Shown here in pieces: positions 31,889-44,619 of a DNA stretch of 64,000 nucleotides. The translations under genes and the position numbers were made by a program. Positions within the stretch are counted from its first letter, which is position 1; each line of letters starts with the position of its first letter. Under the pieces are notes generated by a model that made no database searches, had not been told where the DNA came from, and was given only the letters and a program-made list of their open reading frames with translations. The stretch lies in the NCBI RefSeq assembly GCF_019175385.1, contig NC_083344.1:28150231-28214230 (forward strand), in the 5' to 3' direction. Origin of the DNA: Lycium barbarum (taxonomy: Eukaryota > Streptophyta > Magnoliopsida > Solanales > Solanaceae).

Positions 31889-34800
31889 ATGCCTCCAAAA
31901 AAAGCGATAGCGGCCCAAAAGGCCAAGTCAGCAGCCTTGGGAGAGACTAGCCGGGTCCAGAGGATTACCAGGGCCCAGGCACATATTGCTCCGGGGACTT
32001 TGCCCCAGACAGAGGGTTCGTCTACACCGCCACTTGTGGAGGAGATTGGGGCGGCCGCAGCCGCAGATCGGGGGGCGGCTCCACCGCCAGCTCCCGCAGT
32101 TCCAGTACCTGAGCCTCCAGCTCCACGGCCAGGCACTGAGGATCAGTCTATGAGGGAGGCAGTCCAGTTGCTGACGAGACTTGTGGCAGGGCAGGTTCAG
32201 GGGCATGGACTGGGAGGTGACCGGGCAGTCAGGCGTGATAGTTCGAGAGCCCGTGAGTTTTTGACTTGTAACCCTCCAGAGTTCTTCGGGACAAAGCCCG
32301 AGGAGGATCCTGAGGAGTTTATCAGGAAGATGCGACGCACTCTAGATTTGATTAATGCTTCCGAGACAGAGTCAGTCGCGTTAGCTTCGTACCGGTTATA
32401 CGATGTGGCGGCAAACTGGTACGAGTCATGGGGGCTATCCAGGGGGGACGGCGCTCCTCCAGCAGTTTGGGGCGATTTTTCTCAGGCATTTCTTGGACAT
32501 TTTCTGCCCCCAGAGTTGCGACGAGCCAGATCTGATAGATTCTTATTATTGAGGCAGAAGGGTCGCAGTATCCGGGACTACAGTTTGGAGTTTGATTCCT
32601 TGGCCCGATATGCACCTACTGTGGTGGCTACTATGGCGGACCGGATGCACAGATATATTATGGGGCTCGATCGGTACTTTGTTGATAGCTGTTTAGTATT
32701 GGCTGCTCAGCCCGGTATGGACATTGCCCGTATTCAGGCCCACGCCCAGGGCATGGAGGATCGGGGCAAAGGGGGACACCAGCCTGACAGGGGCCAGGAT
32801 CGGAGACATCCCAAGAGGGCCAGGTCATCTGGAGACTTTCGGGGCAGACAACCCCAACAGCCGCAGCAGCCTAGCAGATTTTCATCTCAGCCGGCGCAGA
32901 GCGCGCCTCCCCAGCCTGCAGGTCGCAGATTCGATAGCCCAGGGTATTCAGGAGCAGGCCAGAGCTCCAGGGCTTCAGGTTCGCGGACAGATAGGGGTTC
33001 TGGTCAGATGAGGCCACCCAGGGTTCAGTGTCCTTTTTGCGGCAGATACCATACGAGAGAGTGCTACAGAGCCACCGGTGCATGCTTTTCTTGTGGCCGT
33101 CAGGGCCATTCTATGAGAGATTGCCCGTATAAGGGTAGTTCGGGTGGTGCAGCGCAGCCTACCGGATCAGCCGCTGGGTCTTCATATTCGTCAGTGGCTA
33201 TGCGCCCTACGGGGCAGGGTTTTCCAGCACCAGCAGGTCGCGGCAGAGGCCGTGGTGGAGCTTCTGGTATTAGCGGTCCTTCGAACCGCATTTATGCTTT
33301 GGCCAGCCGCCAGGATCAGGAGGCTTCTCCTAATGTCGTTACAGGTACTTTATTGGTCTTCTCTCGGTCTGTGTATGCATTAATTGATCCAGGTTTGACT
33401 TTATCATATATTTCACCCCTTGTTGCCGGTAAAATTGGTATTATGTCTGAACCTATAGAGCCATTTGAGGTAGCCACGCCGATAGGGGATTTTGTTGTAG
33501 CGAAACAGGTTTATAAAGACTGTTCTGTGATCGTTTGTGACCGTGACACTAAGGCAGATCTGGTAGAGTTAGATATGACTGAATTTGATGTTATTATGGG
33601 TATGGACTGGCTAGCTTCCTGTTACGCTAATGTTGACTGCCAGAATAAGGTAGTTCGCTTCCAGTTTCCCGGGGAGCCAGTTATAAATTGGGCTGGTAAT
33701 ACAGCATCGCCGAAAGGTAAGTTTATTTCATACCTTAAGGCAAAGGAAATGATCAGAAAGGGTTATATCTATCATCTGGTTCGGGTGCAAGACTTGGACG
33801 CCGAGACGCCGACACTTCAGTCAGTCCCCGTGATTAATGAGTTTCCAGATGTTTTTCCCGACGAGCTTCCAGGTCTTCCTCCAGAGCGGGAGATAGACTT
33901 CTCTATTGACTTACTCCCAGACACTCAGCCTATCTCTATTCCTCCGTATAGAATGGCGCCTGCAGAGTTAAAGGAGTTGAAGGAGCAGCTGAAAGATTTG
34001 TTGGATAAGGGCTTCATCAGACCCAGTACTTCGCCTTGGGGAGCCCCGGTATTATTTGTGCGTAAGAAAGACGGGTCGCTGCGTATGTGTATTGATTATC
34101 GGCAGCTGAATAAGGTAACTATAAAGAATAAATACACCCTCCCCAGGATTGATGATTTGTTTGATCAGCTGCAGGGCGCTAAGTGTTTTTCGAAGGTAGA
34201 TCTTCGATCCGGTTACCACCAGGTGCGAGTACGAGAGGCCGATATCCCTAAGACAGCTTTCCGGACCCGATATGGGCATTATGAGTTTAGGGTTATGTCT
34301 TTTGGGCTTACTAATGCCCCCGCAGTATTCATGGATTTAATGAACCGGGTATTCAGGCCATTCTTGGATATGTTCGTGATTGTATTCATTGATGATATCC
34401 TGGTTTATTCTCGGTCGGAGGCAGAGCACGCAGATCACCTGAGATCGGTATTAGGGGTACTCCGGCATCAGAAGTTATATGCGAAATTTTCTAAGTGTGA
34501 GTTCTGGCTGTCTTCAGTGGCTTTCTTGGGGCATGTTATTGCAGCTGATGGTGTCCGGGTGGACACACAGAAGATTGAGGCCGTGAAGAATTGGCCCAGA
34601 CCTACGACGCCCACAGAGGTACGTAGTTTCCTGGGGTTAGCAGGTTATTACAGGAGGTTTGTGGAGAAGTTTACTTCGATTTCAGCGCCTTTGACAAGGC
34701 TGACTCAGAAGGGAGCTAAGTTCCAGTGGTCTGACGCTTGTGAACGGAGCTTCCAGTTGCTGAAGGAGAAGCTGACTACAGCCCCAGTTCTGACTCTTCT

Positions 34801-36772
34801 AGAGTGACCGGACGGGTATGTTATTTATTGTGACGTTTCTGGCATGGGGTTGGGCTGTGTATTGATGCAGCATGGCAGAGTTATAGCGTATGCTTCCCGG
34901 CAGCTCAAGAAGCATGAGAAGAATTATCCTACCCACGATCTGGAGCTCGCAGCGGTGATTCATGCTCTGAAGATATGGAGAAACTATTTATATGGCGTTC
35001 ATGTGGATATCTATACTGATCATAAGAGTCTCCAGTATATTTTCAGACAGAGAGAGCTTAATTTGCGGCAGCGGAGGTGGCTGGAGCTTCTGAAAGATTA
35101 TGATGTAGATATTCTGTATCATCCGGGCAAGGCTAATGTTGTTACAGACGCGCTCAGTCGGAAGTCTATGGGCAGTTTAGCCGATTTACAGCCAGACAGG
35201 AGAGAGATAGCCCGTAATGTTCAGCAGTTGGCTAGTCTCGGGGTTCGTCTGGCCGATTCTGGAGATACCCAGATTTCTGTTCGAGGGGTTTCTGAGTCAT
35301 CCATCAGGGACGATATTAAGCGGCATCAGTTCGAGGATCCTGTCTTAGCTCGGTACAGGGACACAGCCTATGATAAGGAGAGGACTTCGTTCGAGTTTTC
35401 ACCGGGCGGCACTATGTTATACAGAGGCAGGTTGTGTGTACCTGATATTGCAGGCCTTCGGCAGCAGGTCATGAGCGAGGCACATTATGCTCGCTACTCG
35501 GTCCATCCTGGGTCTACGAAGATGTACCATGATCTCCGATGCTTATACTGGTGGGACGGTATGAAGCAGGATGTTGCAGAGTTCGTCACCCAGTGCCCTA
35601 ATTGTCAGCAGGTCAAGATTGAGCATCAGAAGCCGGGTGGACTATTGCAGGAGATGGAAATCCCGACTTGGAAGTGGGAGGTTATTAATATGGACTTCAT
35701 TACAGGTTTGCCTCGCACTCCACGGAAGTATGATTCCATCTGGGTCGTCGTTGATAGGCTGACGAAATCAGCCCATTTTCTTCCCGTCAGGACTACCTAT
35801 TCCGCCGAGGATTATGCCAGGCTCTATATTAAGGATATTGTGAAGCTTCACGGAGTTCCTATATCTATTATTTCTGATAGAGGCGCCCAGTTTACGGCGC
35901 ATTTCTGGAGATCTTTTCAGGAGGGACTAGGGACTCAGGTGAGTCTGAGCACCGCATTTCATCCTCAGAGCGACGGGCAGGCCGAGCGCACTATACAGAC
36001 GCTGGGGGATATGTTGCGGGCCTGCGTTATTGATTTCAGAGGCAGCTGGGATGATCACCTGCCGTTGATTGAGTTTGCATATAATAACAGTTACCATTCC
36101 AGCATCCAGATGGCTCCGTACGAGGCTTTATATGGCAGGAAGTGCAGATCGCCGATCGGCTGGTTTGATATTGGCGAGACAGAGTTGATTGGCCCAGATA
36201 TGGTCCAGCAGGCCGTGGACAAGGTGAAACTTATTCGAGAGCGACTGTTGGCAGCCCAGAGTCGACAGAAATAATACGCGGATAAACGGCGTCGACCGTT
36301 GGAGTTTCAGGTAGGCGATTGGGTATTTCTGAAGGTATCGCCTATGAAAGGCGTGATGCGGTTCGGCAGAAAGGGTAAGCTCAGTCCGCGTTATATTGGG
36401 CCTTATCAGATTGTTCGGAAGGTTGGAAATGTCGCCTATGAGTTAGATTTACCATCTCATTTGGAAGCGGTACATCCGGTATTTCATGTCTCTATGCTTC
36501 GTAAATGCGTCGGTGACCCTTCCAGAATATTTCCTGCTGATGATATTCAGGTGACGGAGCAACTATCGTACGAGGAGCAGCCCGTATCTATTTTGGATCG
36601 TCAGGTAAGGAGGCTTCGGAATAAAGATGTAGCCTCTGTTAAGGTACTGTGGCGGAACGATAATAGGGAGGAAATGACATGGGAGGCCGAAGAGGAAATG
36701 AAGAAGAAATATCCTCATTTGTTCCCTATGCCCACAGGTAATCTAAAATCCTTGCTTAATTATATTCAATAA
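31889..36772 (+). pseudogene. gag-pol: gag-pol polyprotein of element D, two stops
   Basis: One frame of 1,627 codons runs from ATG at 31,889 (MPPKKA) to TAA at 36,772, interrupted only by TGA at 34,805-34,807 and TAA at 36,272-36,274. Domains: gag core ([21 protein letters not shown]); zinc knuckle [15 protein letters not shown] (about 33,086); protease DPGLTLSY (about 33,385), where E, A and B have DPGST; reverse transcriptase with [19 protein letters not shown] and [10 protein letters not shown] (about 34,385); RNase H ([23 protein letters not shown]); integrase with HHCC finger, [16 protein letters not shown] and [11 protein letters not shown] (about 35,960); chromodomain-like tail (VRRLRNKDVASVKVLW...MTWEAEEEM). 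Chromodomain integrases steer insertion toward heterochromatin (established for chromoviruses). Confidence 0.95.
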
Positions 36773-36846
36773 TGAATGTGTAACATATGTGCTGACCATA
36801 AAAAGAAACTCCCCCGAAGCATTTTCAGACCCTATAAGATTAATTT

Positions 36847-36882
36847 AACATTCGAGGACGAATGTTCTAAAGGGGGGGAGGA
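36847..36882 (+). other. Polypurine tract and hairpin, element D
   Basis: The hairpin AACATTCG-AGGA-CGAATGTT is at 36,847-36,866, followed by AAAGGGGGGGAGGA abutting the 3' LTR. The hairpin is the same in A, B and F. Confidence 0.9.
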
Positions 36883-39811
36883 TGTTATATCCCGTATTTT
36901 TGAACCTCGGAGTATCTACTGGGGTGGGGCCCACACACCGAGATTTTTTTTGGAACATCTGAAAAGTCATATGAATCACATATGTAAAGTTAAACACAAC
37001 TCATGAAGTACCCTTGGACCAAATCAAAGTGGAAACCCTCCAAACGAATATTTTTAAGAAAATGTTTTCGGGTGACCTGACTTTGGGGGGCAAAAACTGT
37101 ATTATAAGTTTGAAATTTCGAAAATACCTTGAAATAGAAGTTGTAGATAATTGAATTAGCTTTCCATCCATAGGTCGTGGGTTCCCAAGTGACGTCGGTA
37201 CAAGGTGTTATGAACGTTTTAAGGTCGAAAGGTCAGTGGGCTAGGCCCAACTCGGGACCAACCGAGTTGGCCCAAAAAAATAAAATAAAAATTTAGGCCC
37301 AATGTTTAAGGGGTGGCCGGCCAAGTGAGGCCCAACCCATGGCTTTAATGAATATTTCCATGTGCTAATTAATTATAAAGGGATCACTATCCCTTAGAAG
37401 GTTCAAGAGACTTAGAAGAGAAAGAAGAGCAAAACAAGAGCAATGTGTGTGTATGGAAAAATGGAAGTTTGAAAAGTGGGTGTGTGTTGTAGGTGTGTAG
37501 CCGTGGGTATGCACAATTGTATAGCCACAATGTGTTGAATTTATGTTATATTCTAGTTGTGATTGTGATGAAATGCATATGGGAATTGAAAGTTGGATGA
37601 ATTTAGTTGATATTGGAAAAAATAGGCATATGGCCGTAGGGTGTATATGGTTTGGGATAGAAAGGAATTGAGTTGTTTAGTGTGTTGAAGTGTTGTTGTG
37701 ATGTTTGTAATGTAAATGAAGTTAGAATGATATAAGTTTGTATTGAATTGGAATGTAGAAACTTATGTCGTTTTAGTATGATTTTCCGACATTAAGGAAA
37801 TGAAGTTGTTTGGTTGCTAATAGTGATGATCATTGATGAATTTGGAAGTTGGAAACTTGTTATGAAGTTGTATGCCAAAGATTTGATGTTTTGCATAAGT
37901 TATGACTTTGGCGGAAAGTTGTATATTATGTATATCGAGTGTATATCTTGAGGAAAACGATATGAAATGTTTCTAGAACTATATGGTGATGATCATGATT
38001 GTTGTTGAATGTGAAATTATTGATCTTAGTTGAAAGTTGGGTTGAATTGAAGATTATGTCAACTTGTGAGAAAAATGACTAGTTGAAGGATATTTATGTT
38101 TTTAATGTTCATTGTTGATATTGATGTTGTCGTTTGGGTTGTTGTTGATGATTTCTAGCCGAGTTGAATTCTCGGGGTGCTATATGTATAGGGGAAGTGC
38201 TGCCGAAATTTCGGTAGCCAAATATGCATTAAGTTGAAACTTTGGTATTCATAGCTTACAATTGGTAAACTTGACCAATTGCAGTTTTTCGACGAAACGG
38301 GAAGTGAGTTTGGAAAGGCTTAAGGAGCGTGAAAGGTATGTAAAGCAAACCCAATTCTTCCCTTGGCATGCCCCTAGTGTGTTAGGGTTGGATCCGGGCC
38401 TCGAAGGACCTCTTGGCCCTCGGAATCCGCAAGACAAAATTTCAGTTTTTCCTTCAGTAGAATTGAACCATTTTGATACGCTTTTTCTAAAATTATGCAA
38501 TTGTGCTCTAAGTTACTCAGAAAGTCATAGAATGTCTGTATAACCTTCGTAGATGATATTATATGTTTAGAGGGCACAATTTGAGCCCGCCACCTTATTT
38601 GTTCTGAGGCGGGCCCACTATTTACGTTTTTGCCCCTAATGTGTTAAAGCTTCCTTTTTAAGCGATTTTTGAAAGAAATGTTTTAATTACCCTACAAATC
38701 GCTTAACGAATATTATTTTAAATATTCTGTTAAATATTATAAACTATTTTGACACTCGGAATGACTTCGGGAAAGTTATACTTCTGTAATTTATTATGAT
38801 ATCCGAAATACATTTATTATGATTCCGTCCGACTCCATTGGATTGGTTTGTCTTTGATACGCTTCATCGAGTCTTTGAAAACATTTATGATATTTTTAAA
38901 TTGCATTAGTCTCTCACTACTCCATTTGTGGATGTCCCAATGTTTCCCACACTGAGCCCGGGCCAGGATATGTTGTCAAGCGTAATTCTCTGCATTGTTC
39001 GCCGCGTCCCGATGTGAGGGGGCAGGTATACGCGTACATGGGTCTGTGGAGTATGATGTGCCATGTCTGCCTATTCTGATCTGATCTGTATGGCCATTTT
39101 GATATGACATTATATGATACGGGGCCACGCCCCTTTTTCTGATTCCTCTGTATAGTGGCACCAGCGTCGGGAGGGTGGCCACATTCTGTCTGCCGAGTCC
39201 CGTGTCAGGGACCGGATATGATATGATATGACATATGTTTCTGTACGCATTCTGTCTGTTTTGGAAATATGCATTTGACACTCTGGATTCTGTACTCATT
39301 TTCTGTAACCATTATGATTTGACTTCTGTGATTCCGCTTTACATATTCAGTACATATTTCGTACTGACCCCCTTTCTTCGGGGGCTGCATTTTCATGCCG
39401 CGCAGGTACTGACGACAGGTTCGCTGATCCACACGTTTAGGATCCTATTTCTGCTATTTGGGGCGCTCTCTTCTACAGAGCCCATCTTTTGGTACAGTCT
39501 GTCACTGCTATCTGGATATGTACTTTGTTCAGGGTATGACTGGGCCCTGTCCCGTCTTATGATTATGATATGTTCTGTAGAGGTCTGTGGATACATCTGT
39601 GTGGGTTCTGTACATATGTTTGGGATGTTTTGGTTTTATGACAGCCTTATCGGCTTCTGTGTGCCAAGTCTGCTTTTCTGCTAAATTCTGTAGCATCCAC
39701 TAATGTTGCTATTATATTACATTATTCTGATAATATGCTAAATTGGGTATCGGGTACGTATAGGTGCCCAGCTAGGGCACTGGTCGCGGCCCACGGAGTT
39801 GGGTCGTGACA
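36883..39811 (+). repeat. 3' LTR of element D
   Basis: This 2,929-bp LTR is shorter than the 5' LTR by one deletion: sequence equivalent to about 29,064-29,318 is replaced by a short TGTGTGTGTA run at about 37,442. TATAAA is retained at about 37,374. It ends GTCGTGACA and is followed by CAGAG. Confidence 0.95.
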
Positions 39812-39816
39812 CAGAG

Positions 39817-39922
39817 CCCCTAGATAGTTTTTACTAGTGTACTTGTCACTTCGCGCAGTCTAAAAAATAACTTTCTTAAAAATATAAAAGTCATAGATTT
39901 AATGGAAGAGAATGGAAAATAC

Positions 39923-39963
<41 letters not shown>

Positions 39964-40159
39964 AGAGAGAGAGAAAACATTAGCTAAAATACTCCCCCTT
40001 TTCATTGTGTGGAGATATTATTGTTTGAGAAGTCAAATGGCTTTTTTACTATAATTTTCTCAATTATTTTTAAATATTATAAATCATTAGCTATGTTAAC
40101 TTGTAATACGTTTTTTTTTTTTTGTATTTTTTAAACATGTAAATTTTATTTTAAGAAGA
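39817..40159. other. Spacer with poly(A) and (GA)n run
   Basis: No gene is seen. A long A run (about 39,924-39,960) continues into GA repeats to about 39,974. It could be the tail of an unrecognised retroposon or a simple microsatellite. Confidence 0.5.
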
Positions 40160-41293
40160 GGGAAAATACATAACCCCCCCCCCCCCAAATGTATACTCGG
40201 ATTAATTATGACACACACAACCTTTGCGGGCGACCTATTACCCCCCGAACTTATTTTTTCTGTATTTTTGTACCATTTTCGACTGGCGTGGCAAAAAGAA
40301 ATTATGGCGAGTGAAAGCAGTAAAAATATTTTTTATATTTTAATAAAAATTAATTTATATTTTATCCTCTCACCCACCCCCACCCTCCCTTTCTTCCACA
40401 TTTCAATTGTTAAATGCAATTTATTTTTCTCTTTCTGCTTCTTTCTCCTTTTTCTCTTTCTTCTTCTTTCTCCTCAACCGCCGCCGCCACACCGCAGCAG
40501 CAACAACAGCAATATGAAAATGGGTCTGACCCATTAAAACATAATGCCATTTTGGTGGAGGAGATATTTTGGTGTTTGATTTGCCTTCAAATGAATGTGT
40601 GTGTTAATGGAGGAAGAAAATGGGTTGAATGTGTGTGTGTTAATGGAGGAAGAAAATGGGTTGAAGAAAATGGGTTGAATTTTTCTTGAAAATAAGCTCT
40701 TTATGATTGATGATTAAATTGAATGTGTGTGTTAATGGAGGAAGAAAATGGGTTGAATGTGTGTGTGTTAATGGAGGAATAAAATGGGTTGAAGAAAATG
40801 GGTTGAATGTGTGTTGTTAATGGAGGAAGAAAATGGGTTGAATGTGTGTATGTGTGTGTTAATGGAGGAAGAAAATGGGCTGAATGTGTGTGTGCTAATG
40901 GAGGAAGAATATAGGTTGATGGATTTGAAGAAGAAGAAGAAGAAGAAGGGTTTAGTGATGAAGAAGAAGATTTAGTGATGAAGAAGACAAAATTAATGAT
41001 TTAATGGTTAATTAGAGGTTAATTAGTGTAAATATAATTAATAAAAGAAAAATCAAATGAAAAAAAAAAAGTGCCAGTGACGTGGCAGCAACGTGGCACC
41101 AATGTGGCGGAGAGTGTGCAGCACTCTCCACTGTGCAACTGGCTTCAATTTATTTATTTTTTGCCTCGTCAGTCAAACAATGGTACAAAAATACAGAAAA
41201 AAATAAGGCAGGGGGGTAATAGGTCGCCCGCAAAGGTTAGATGCGTCATAATTTATCCGAGTATACGTTGGGGGTGTTTTTATGTATTTTCCC
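40160..41293 (+). mobile_element. Non-coding DNA element with long terminal inverted repeats
   Basis: The ends are inverted copies of about 125-135 bp beginning GGGAAAATACATAA. They contain GTATACTCGGAT, TTTGCGGGCGACCTATTACC and TTTTTGTACCATT in the same order from both sides. Between them are a pyrimidine-rich part, a minisatellite (40,587-40,915) and a segment rich in GACGTGGC and CAACGTGGCACC. No transposase is present. A second, half copy lies at 13,590-14,020. Long TIRs suggest a MULE-type non-autonomous element. No clear target duplication could be read at this copy. Confidence 0.8.
40587..40915 (+). repeat. Minisatellite inside the TIR element
   Basis: Around seven copies of a unit like GTTAATGGAGGAAGAAAATG plus GGTTGAATGTGTGT are arranged with variable spacing of about 33-60 bp. 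The partial copy at 13,590 has two units. Copy number therefore differs between elements. Confidence 0.75.
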
Positions 41294-41922
41294 AAAGAAT
41301 ATACACCCGTATGCACAGTAAAAATTAAATGTTTTATCCCCTAACCCCTTCACATGTATTGAGAAAGGTGGAGTAATATTTCTACCAAGAAAATGAACCT
41401 TTACGATATATATAAATGCACAAAAATATAAAACTAACGTGCTATAAAGCATAAAAATTGTTGAAAAGTAAGAGATAAATATCGGGAGAAAGAGAAAAAA
41501 ATGGTGGGGTGGGGGCGGATAAGAACATAACATATATTCGTTAGCCTCAAACCTTTCTCCGAAAACATCGCGGGTACAAAAACAAAGAAAATCAATATCC
41601 CACAAGAATTACAATGGCAAAATGAAACTAACTTGTATTGGCGGAAGGGTATGTTTCTCCTAAAACATATTGGAGAAATATTGGAGATCTATTAGAATAA
41701 CAATGCATCAAGACAGATGCTATTTTTTCATAAGACGATTAATTTCACACACATCCTCTCAAGGGACATGATATAAGGACCACCAACAACAGTTCCACTG
41801 TCCATTTTCTCTAACCACACGGAACTCAACCAATTATATGAGAAGTATAAACATCAAGCCCTTAAAATATTGGCATTCCTTGCAATCAATTTGATGCGCA
41901 ATAACTTGCAGGGAGCAATGAT
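41294..41922. other. AT-rich spacer, nothing recognised
   Basis: No gene, repeat or element end was identified apart from the last five bases ATGAT, the presumed left flank of element H. It may be residual unique sequence. Confidence 0.4.
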
Positions 41923-42622
41923 TGTATACCGTAAAAATTGGACACGCGCTAAACCGGTGAGACCGGGAACCGAAGGAAGAAAGGGACAAGAACATGCACG
42001 AGGACTCGGAGGAACGCTTGGACCGAGGCCAAGGAAGGTCATCATTTGATCCGGTTTCTTCATGGCCGAGTTGGTCGTTACCGTTGTTCCGTTTGGTCGT
42101 GGCCGTTAGTCCATTTATTCGTGGTCGCTGGTCCAGGAGATCCGTTGCGCGATTTCCACGCGTCGATAACGTCCTACCATGCTCAATTGCCAATCGTACG
42201 GGTGTCAGACCGTACGGCCAACCTAACCCAACCTAATCCAAGTCAGAGTTTTTCTTTATTTTTAGTTTTCTCTTATTGTATGGAGCCCATGAGGCAACAC
42301 TATAAATAAGGGTCATTGCCCACTTTTAAGGGGTTGGCTCCTGAACATCAAGAACATTCTTTTGTACTAGAAATATATACAAATCTCTCTCATTATCGTG
42401 TTGCAATCCGAATTCATTGTGTTCATCTCTATTACATCTCTTCAATCAAGTAACACTCATATATTAGTAAACATACAAGTATATAGCAAACCACCGATTA
42501 TTAGTTACTTCTTCATAGTATATACATATATTTATCTTCTCTATCAACTAGATTCAAGGCATAACCACATATCCTATACCTCACCCACAAATTTAATTGG
42601 TTATCCAAATTCGGGGTAAACA
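41923..42622 (+). repeat. 5' LTR of element H
   Basis: It begins TGTATACC and ends GGTAAACA, an imperfect 8-bp inverted pair with TG...CA termini, immediately before the primer site. TATAAATAAG near 42,301 is a good TATA box. The start is chosen from the TG and the terminal inverted pair; without a 3' LTR to compare, the left border is provisional. Confidence 0.7.
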
Positions 42623-42625
42623 GTT

Positions 42626-42643
42626 TGGCGCCCACCGTGGGGC
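42626..42643 (+). other. Primer binding site of element H
   Basis: TGGCGCCCACCGTGGGGC lies three bases after the LTR end. This type occurs in Tat/Ogre elements and is usually assigned to tRNA-Arg (recalled, not searched). It differs from the tRNA-Met site of all other LTR elements in the window. Confidence 0.75.
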
Positions 42644-42731
42644 TAGGATAATAGTGGTCTTTTATCTTGATCTCTACCTTACCCATCAAAATCGAAAACA
42701 TCTTATGTTCGTCACTGAAAGAACGGACTAA

Positions 42732-44600
42732 ATGGCTGATAGTGGGCAATCCGGTCACGTCAACAACAACCAGATCGTGGCTGAAAACGAAGGCAGCGGT
42801 CCACGAGGATTACCAAACCCCGCTGATTCTAACCCCGTTAATTCGAGGGAGGGCCTCAACCATCAAAACACCGTGGACCAGGAGAATGCCGCCCAACCGG
42901 CTACCGACCCTTTAAATACGCACAATTCGATTACTTTGTCCCGGACTCAAGGCCAGAAAGAACCGGATACCCAAATGATAATATTGACTTACGTTTAATT
43001 TTAGAAATGTTGCAGGAACAGAGAGCGGCTATTGCCGAACAGGGGATCGCGATAGCCCGATTGCAAAATGGAAAAGATTAAACGACCTCGAAGGAGGCGA
43101 AGGGTGCTGCCGAACTCGGGAAAGATGAGGCAGGAATTGTCGAGAGAAATGGGTCGAGAGCTGGTTCCTCCACCGAGGTTCTGAAAATGCTAGAGACTTT
43201 GGCAAAGCGGGTAGACTCGACCAAAAAAATGGTGGAAAGGTACAACTCTCGGGTGGACCAAATCCCGGAGGCTCCGCCTTTACTGAAAGGGCCGGATTCA
43301 AAGAGGTACATCCGAAGGCCTTTTCCTCCGAGTGCAGCTCCGAAACTAATCCCGAAGTGGTTCAAAATGCCGGATATCTAGAAATATGATGGCACAACGG
43401 ACCCGCACGAGCACGTGACCTCATACACCTGTGCTATAAAAGGCAATGATATGGAGGAAGACGAAATTGAATCGGTATTGCTGAAGAAGTTCAGGGAAAA
43501 TTTTTCAAAAGGGGCATTGACATGGTACGACCATCTGCCCGAGCATTCGATCACTTCATTCGAAATGCTCGCCGATGCCTTCATAAAAGCTCACGCCGGT
43601 GCCAAGAAGGTGCAGGCCCGTAAGGCAGATATTTTCCGTATAACCCAGAGGGACGATGAATTACTACATGAAATTGTAAACCGATTCCAAAGGGAACGAA
43701 TGGAGCTCCCCCCGGTTCCAGAAGAATGGGCTGCACAAGTTTTCACCAAGGGGCTCAATGTTCAGAGCTCAACGGCTTCGTTCAAGTTAAAGGAAAGCTT
43801 GCTGGAGTACGAGGTTGTGACATGGGCTAATGTCCATAACCGATACGAGTCGAAGATTCGGGTGGAGGATGATCAATTCGAACTTCCCCCGGGACCAATA
43901 AATGTGAACAAAAGTTTTGAGAGACCAAGGAAAGGTTACGAAACGAAGGTCGAGTCATCGAGGGAGAGGTATCGGCCATATTCTCATTCGGAGAAGCCAA
44001 GCTTTAGGTCGGAGAAATCAAGGGTTAGCCCAAGCCATTTCTCCGGTCGGGGTAATAAACGGGTCGAGCGCCCATCGAACAGTCAGGGTCTCTCGTTCAG
44101 GGGCGAGACCGGAAGCTTCGCCGGCAACAAGGATTTGCCAAAGATATCGGAGTACAACTTCAATGTTAGTCGGCTATTGGCCGTGTCCCGGATGCAACAT
44201 GGCCGAGACCTCTAAGGTCGGATCCGGGCAAACGGGACCCGAGCATGGTGTGTGAATACCATGGAACCCATGCTCAAAGAACCGAGGATTGTCGCCAACT
44301 AAGAGAGGAGGCGGCCCGGATACTAAAGAACGGTCATCTTCGAGAATTGCTGAGTGAACGAGCCAAAAGTCACTACAAGGAAAGGGAGACTCATAAAAGG
44401 GACGAGCCAGTAAAATTCCAGCATATAATCAACATGATTGTTAGGGGTACCGATACCCCTCGAGGGCCGGTGATGAAACGGGCCAAGGTTTCTGTTGTTC
44501 GCGAAAAACGTAGCCGGGATTATTTACCCGAGGGTTCTATCTCTTTCAGCAACAAGGATGCAGAAGGCATCATTCAATCGCACAATGATGCATTGGTAAT
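42732..44600 (+). pseudogene. gag: gag of Tat-like element H, broken
   Basis: The start is ATG at 42,732 (MADSGQSGHVNNNQ). A frameshift near 42,998 is followed by a TAA near 43,079, a TAG at 43,379-43,381 and another frameshift near 44,200. The gag core is clear at 43,415-44,215 (KGALTWYDHLPEHSITSFEM, AHAGAKKVQARKADIF, AAQVFTKGLN), followed by a basic Arg/Ser-rich part. A zinc-knuckle-like CEYHGTHAQRTEDC lies at about 44,251. The protein would coat element RNA; this copy cannot produce it. Confidence 0.85.
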
Positions 44601-44619
44601 TTCTATTCTTATCTTCAAA

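Larger units (their letters stand above)
28505..39811 (+). mobile_element. Element D, complete Tekay-like gypsy retrotransposon
   Basis: This is an 11.3-kb element with LTRs at 28,505-31,685 and 36,883-39,811, flanked by CAGAG at 28,500-28,504 and 39,812-39,816. It has a primer site, leader hairpin, one long gag-pol frame with a chromodomain-like C-terminus, and a polypurine tract. The LTRs differ by one deletion and scattered substitutions (about one percent by eye), so it is among the younger insertions here. Two in-frame stops make it non-autonomous. Confidence 0.96.

Noticed and set aside
40208..40689. Open frames inside the TIR element
   Set aside because: They translate the pyrimidine-rich stretch and the minisatellite; nothing resembles a transposase.
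40160..41293. A target duplication for the TIR element
   Set aside because: Flanks share only short A/G-rich words (TTAAGAAGA left, AAAGAATAT right); not a credible duplication.
43917..44255. Arg-rich frame overlapping gag of H
   Set aside because: It is a shifted reading of the basic part of gag; the true frame is supported by gag motifs upstream and the knuckle-like motif downstream.
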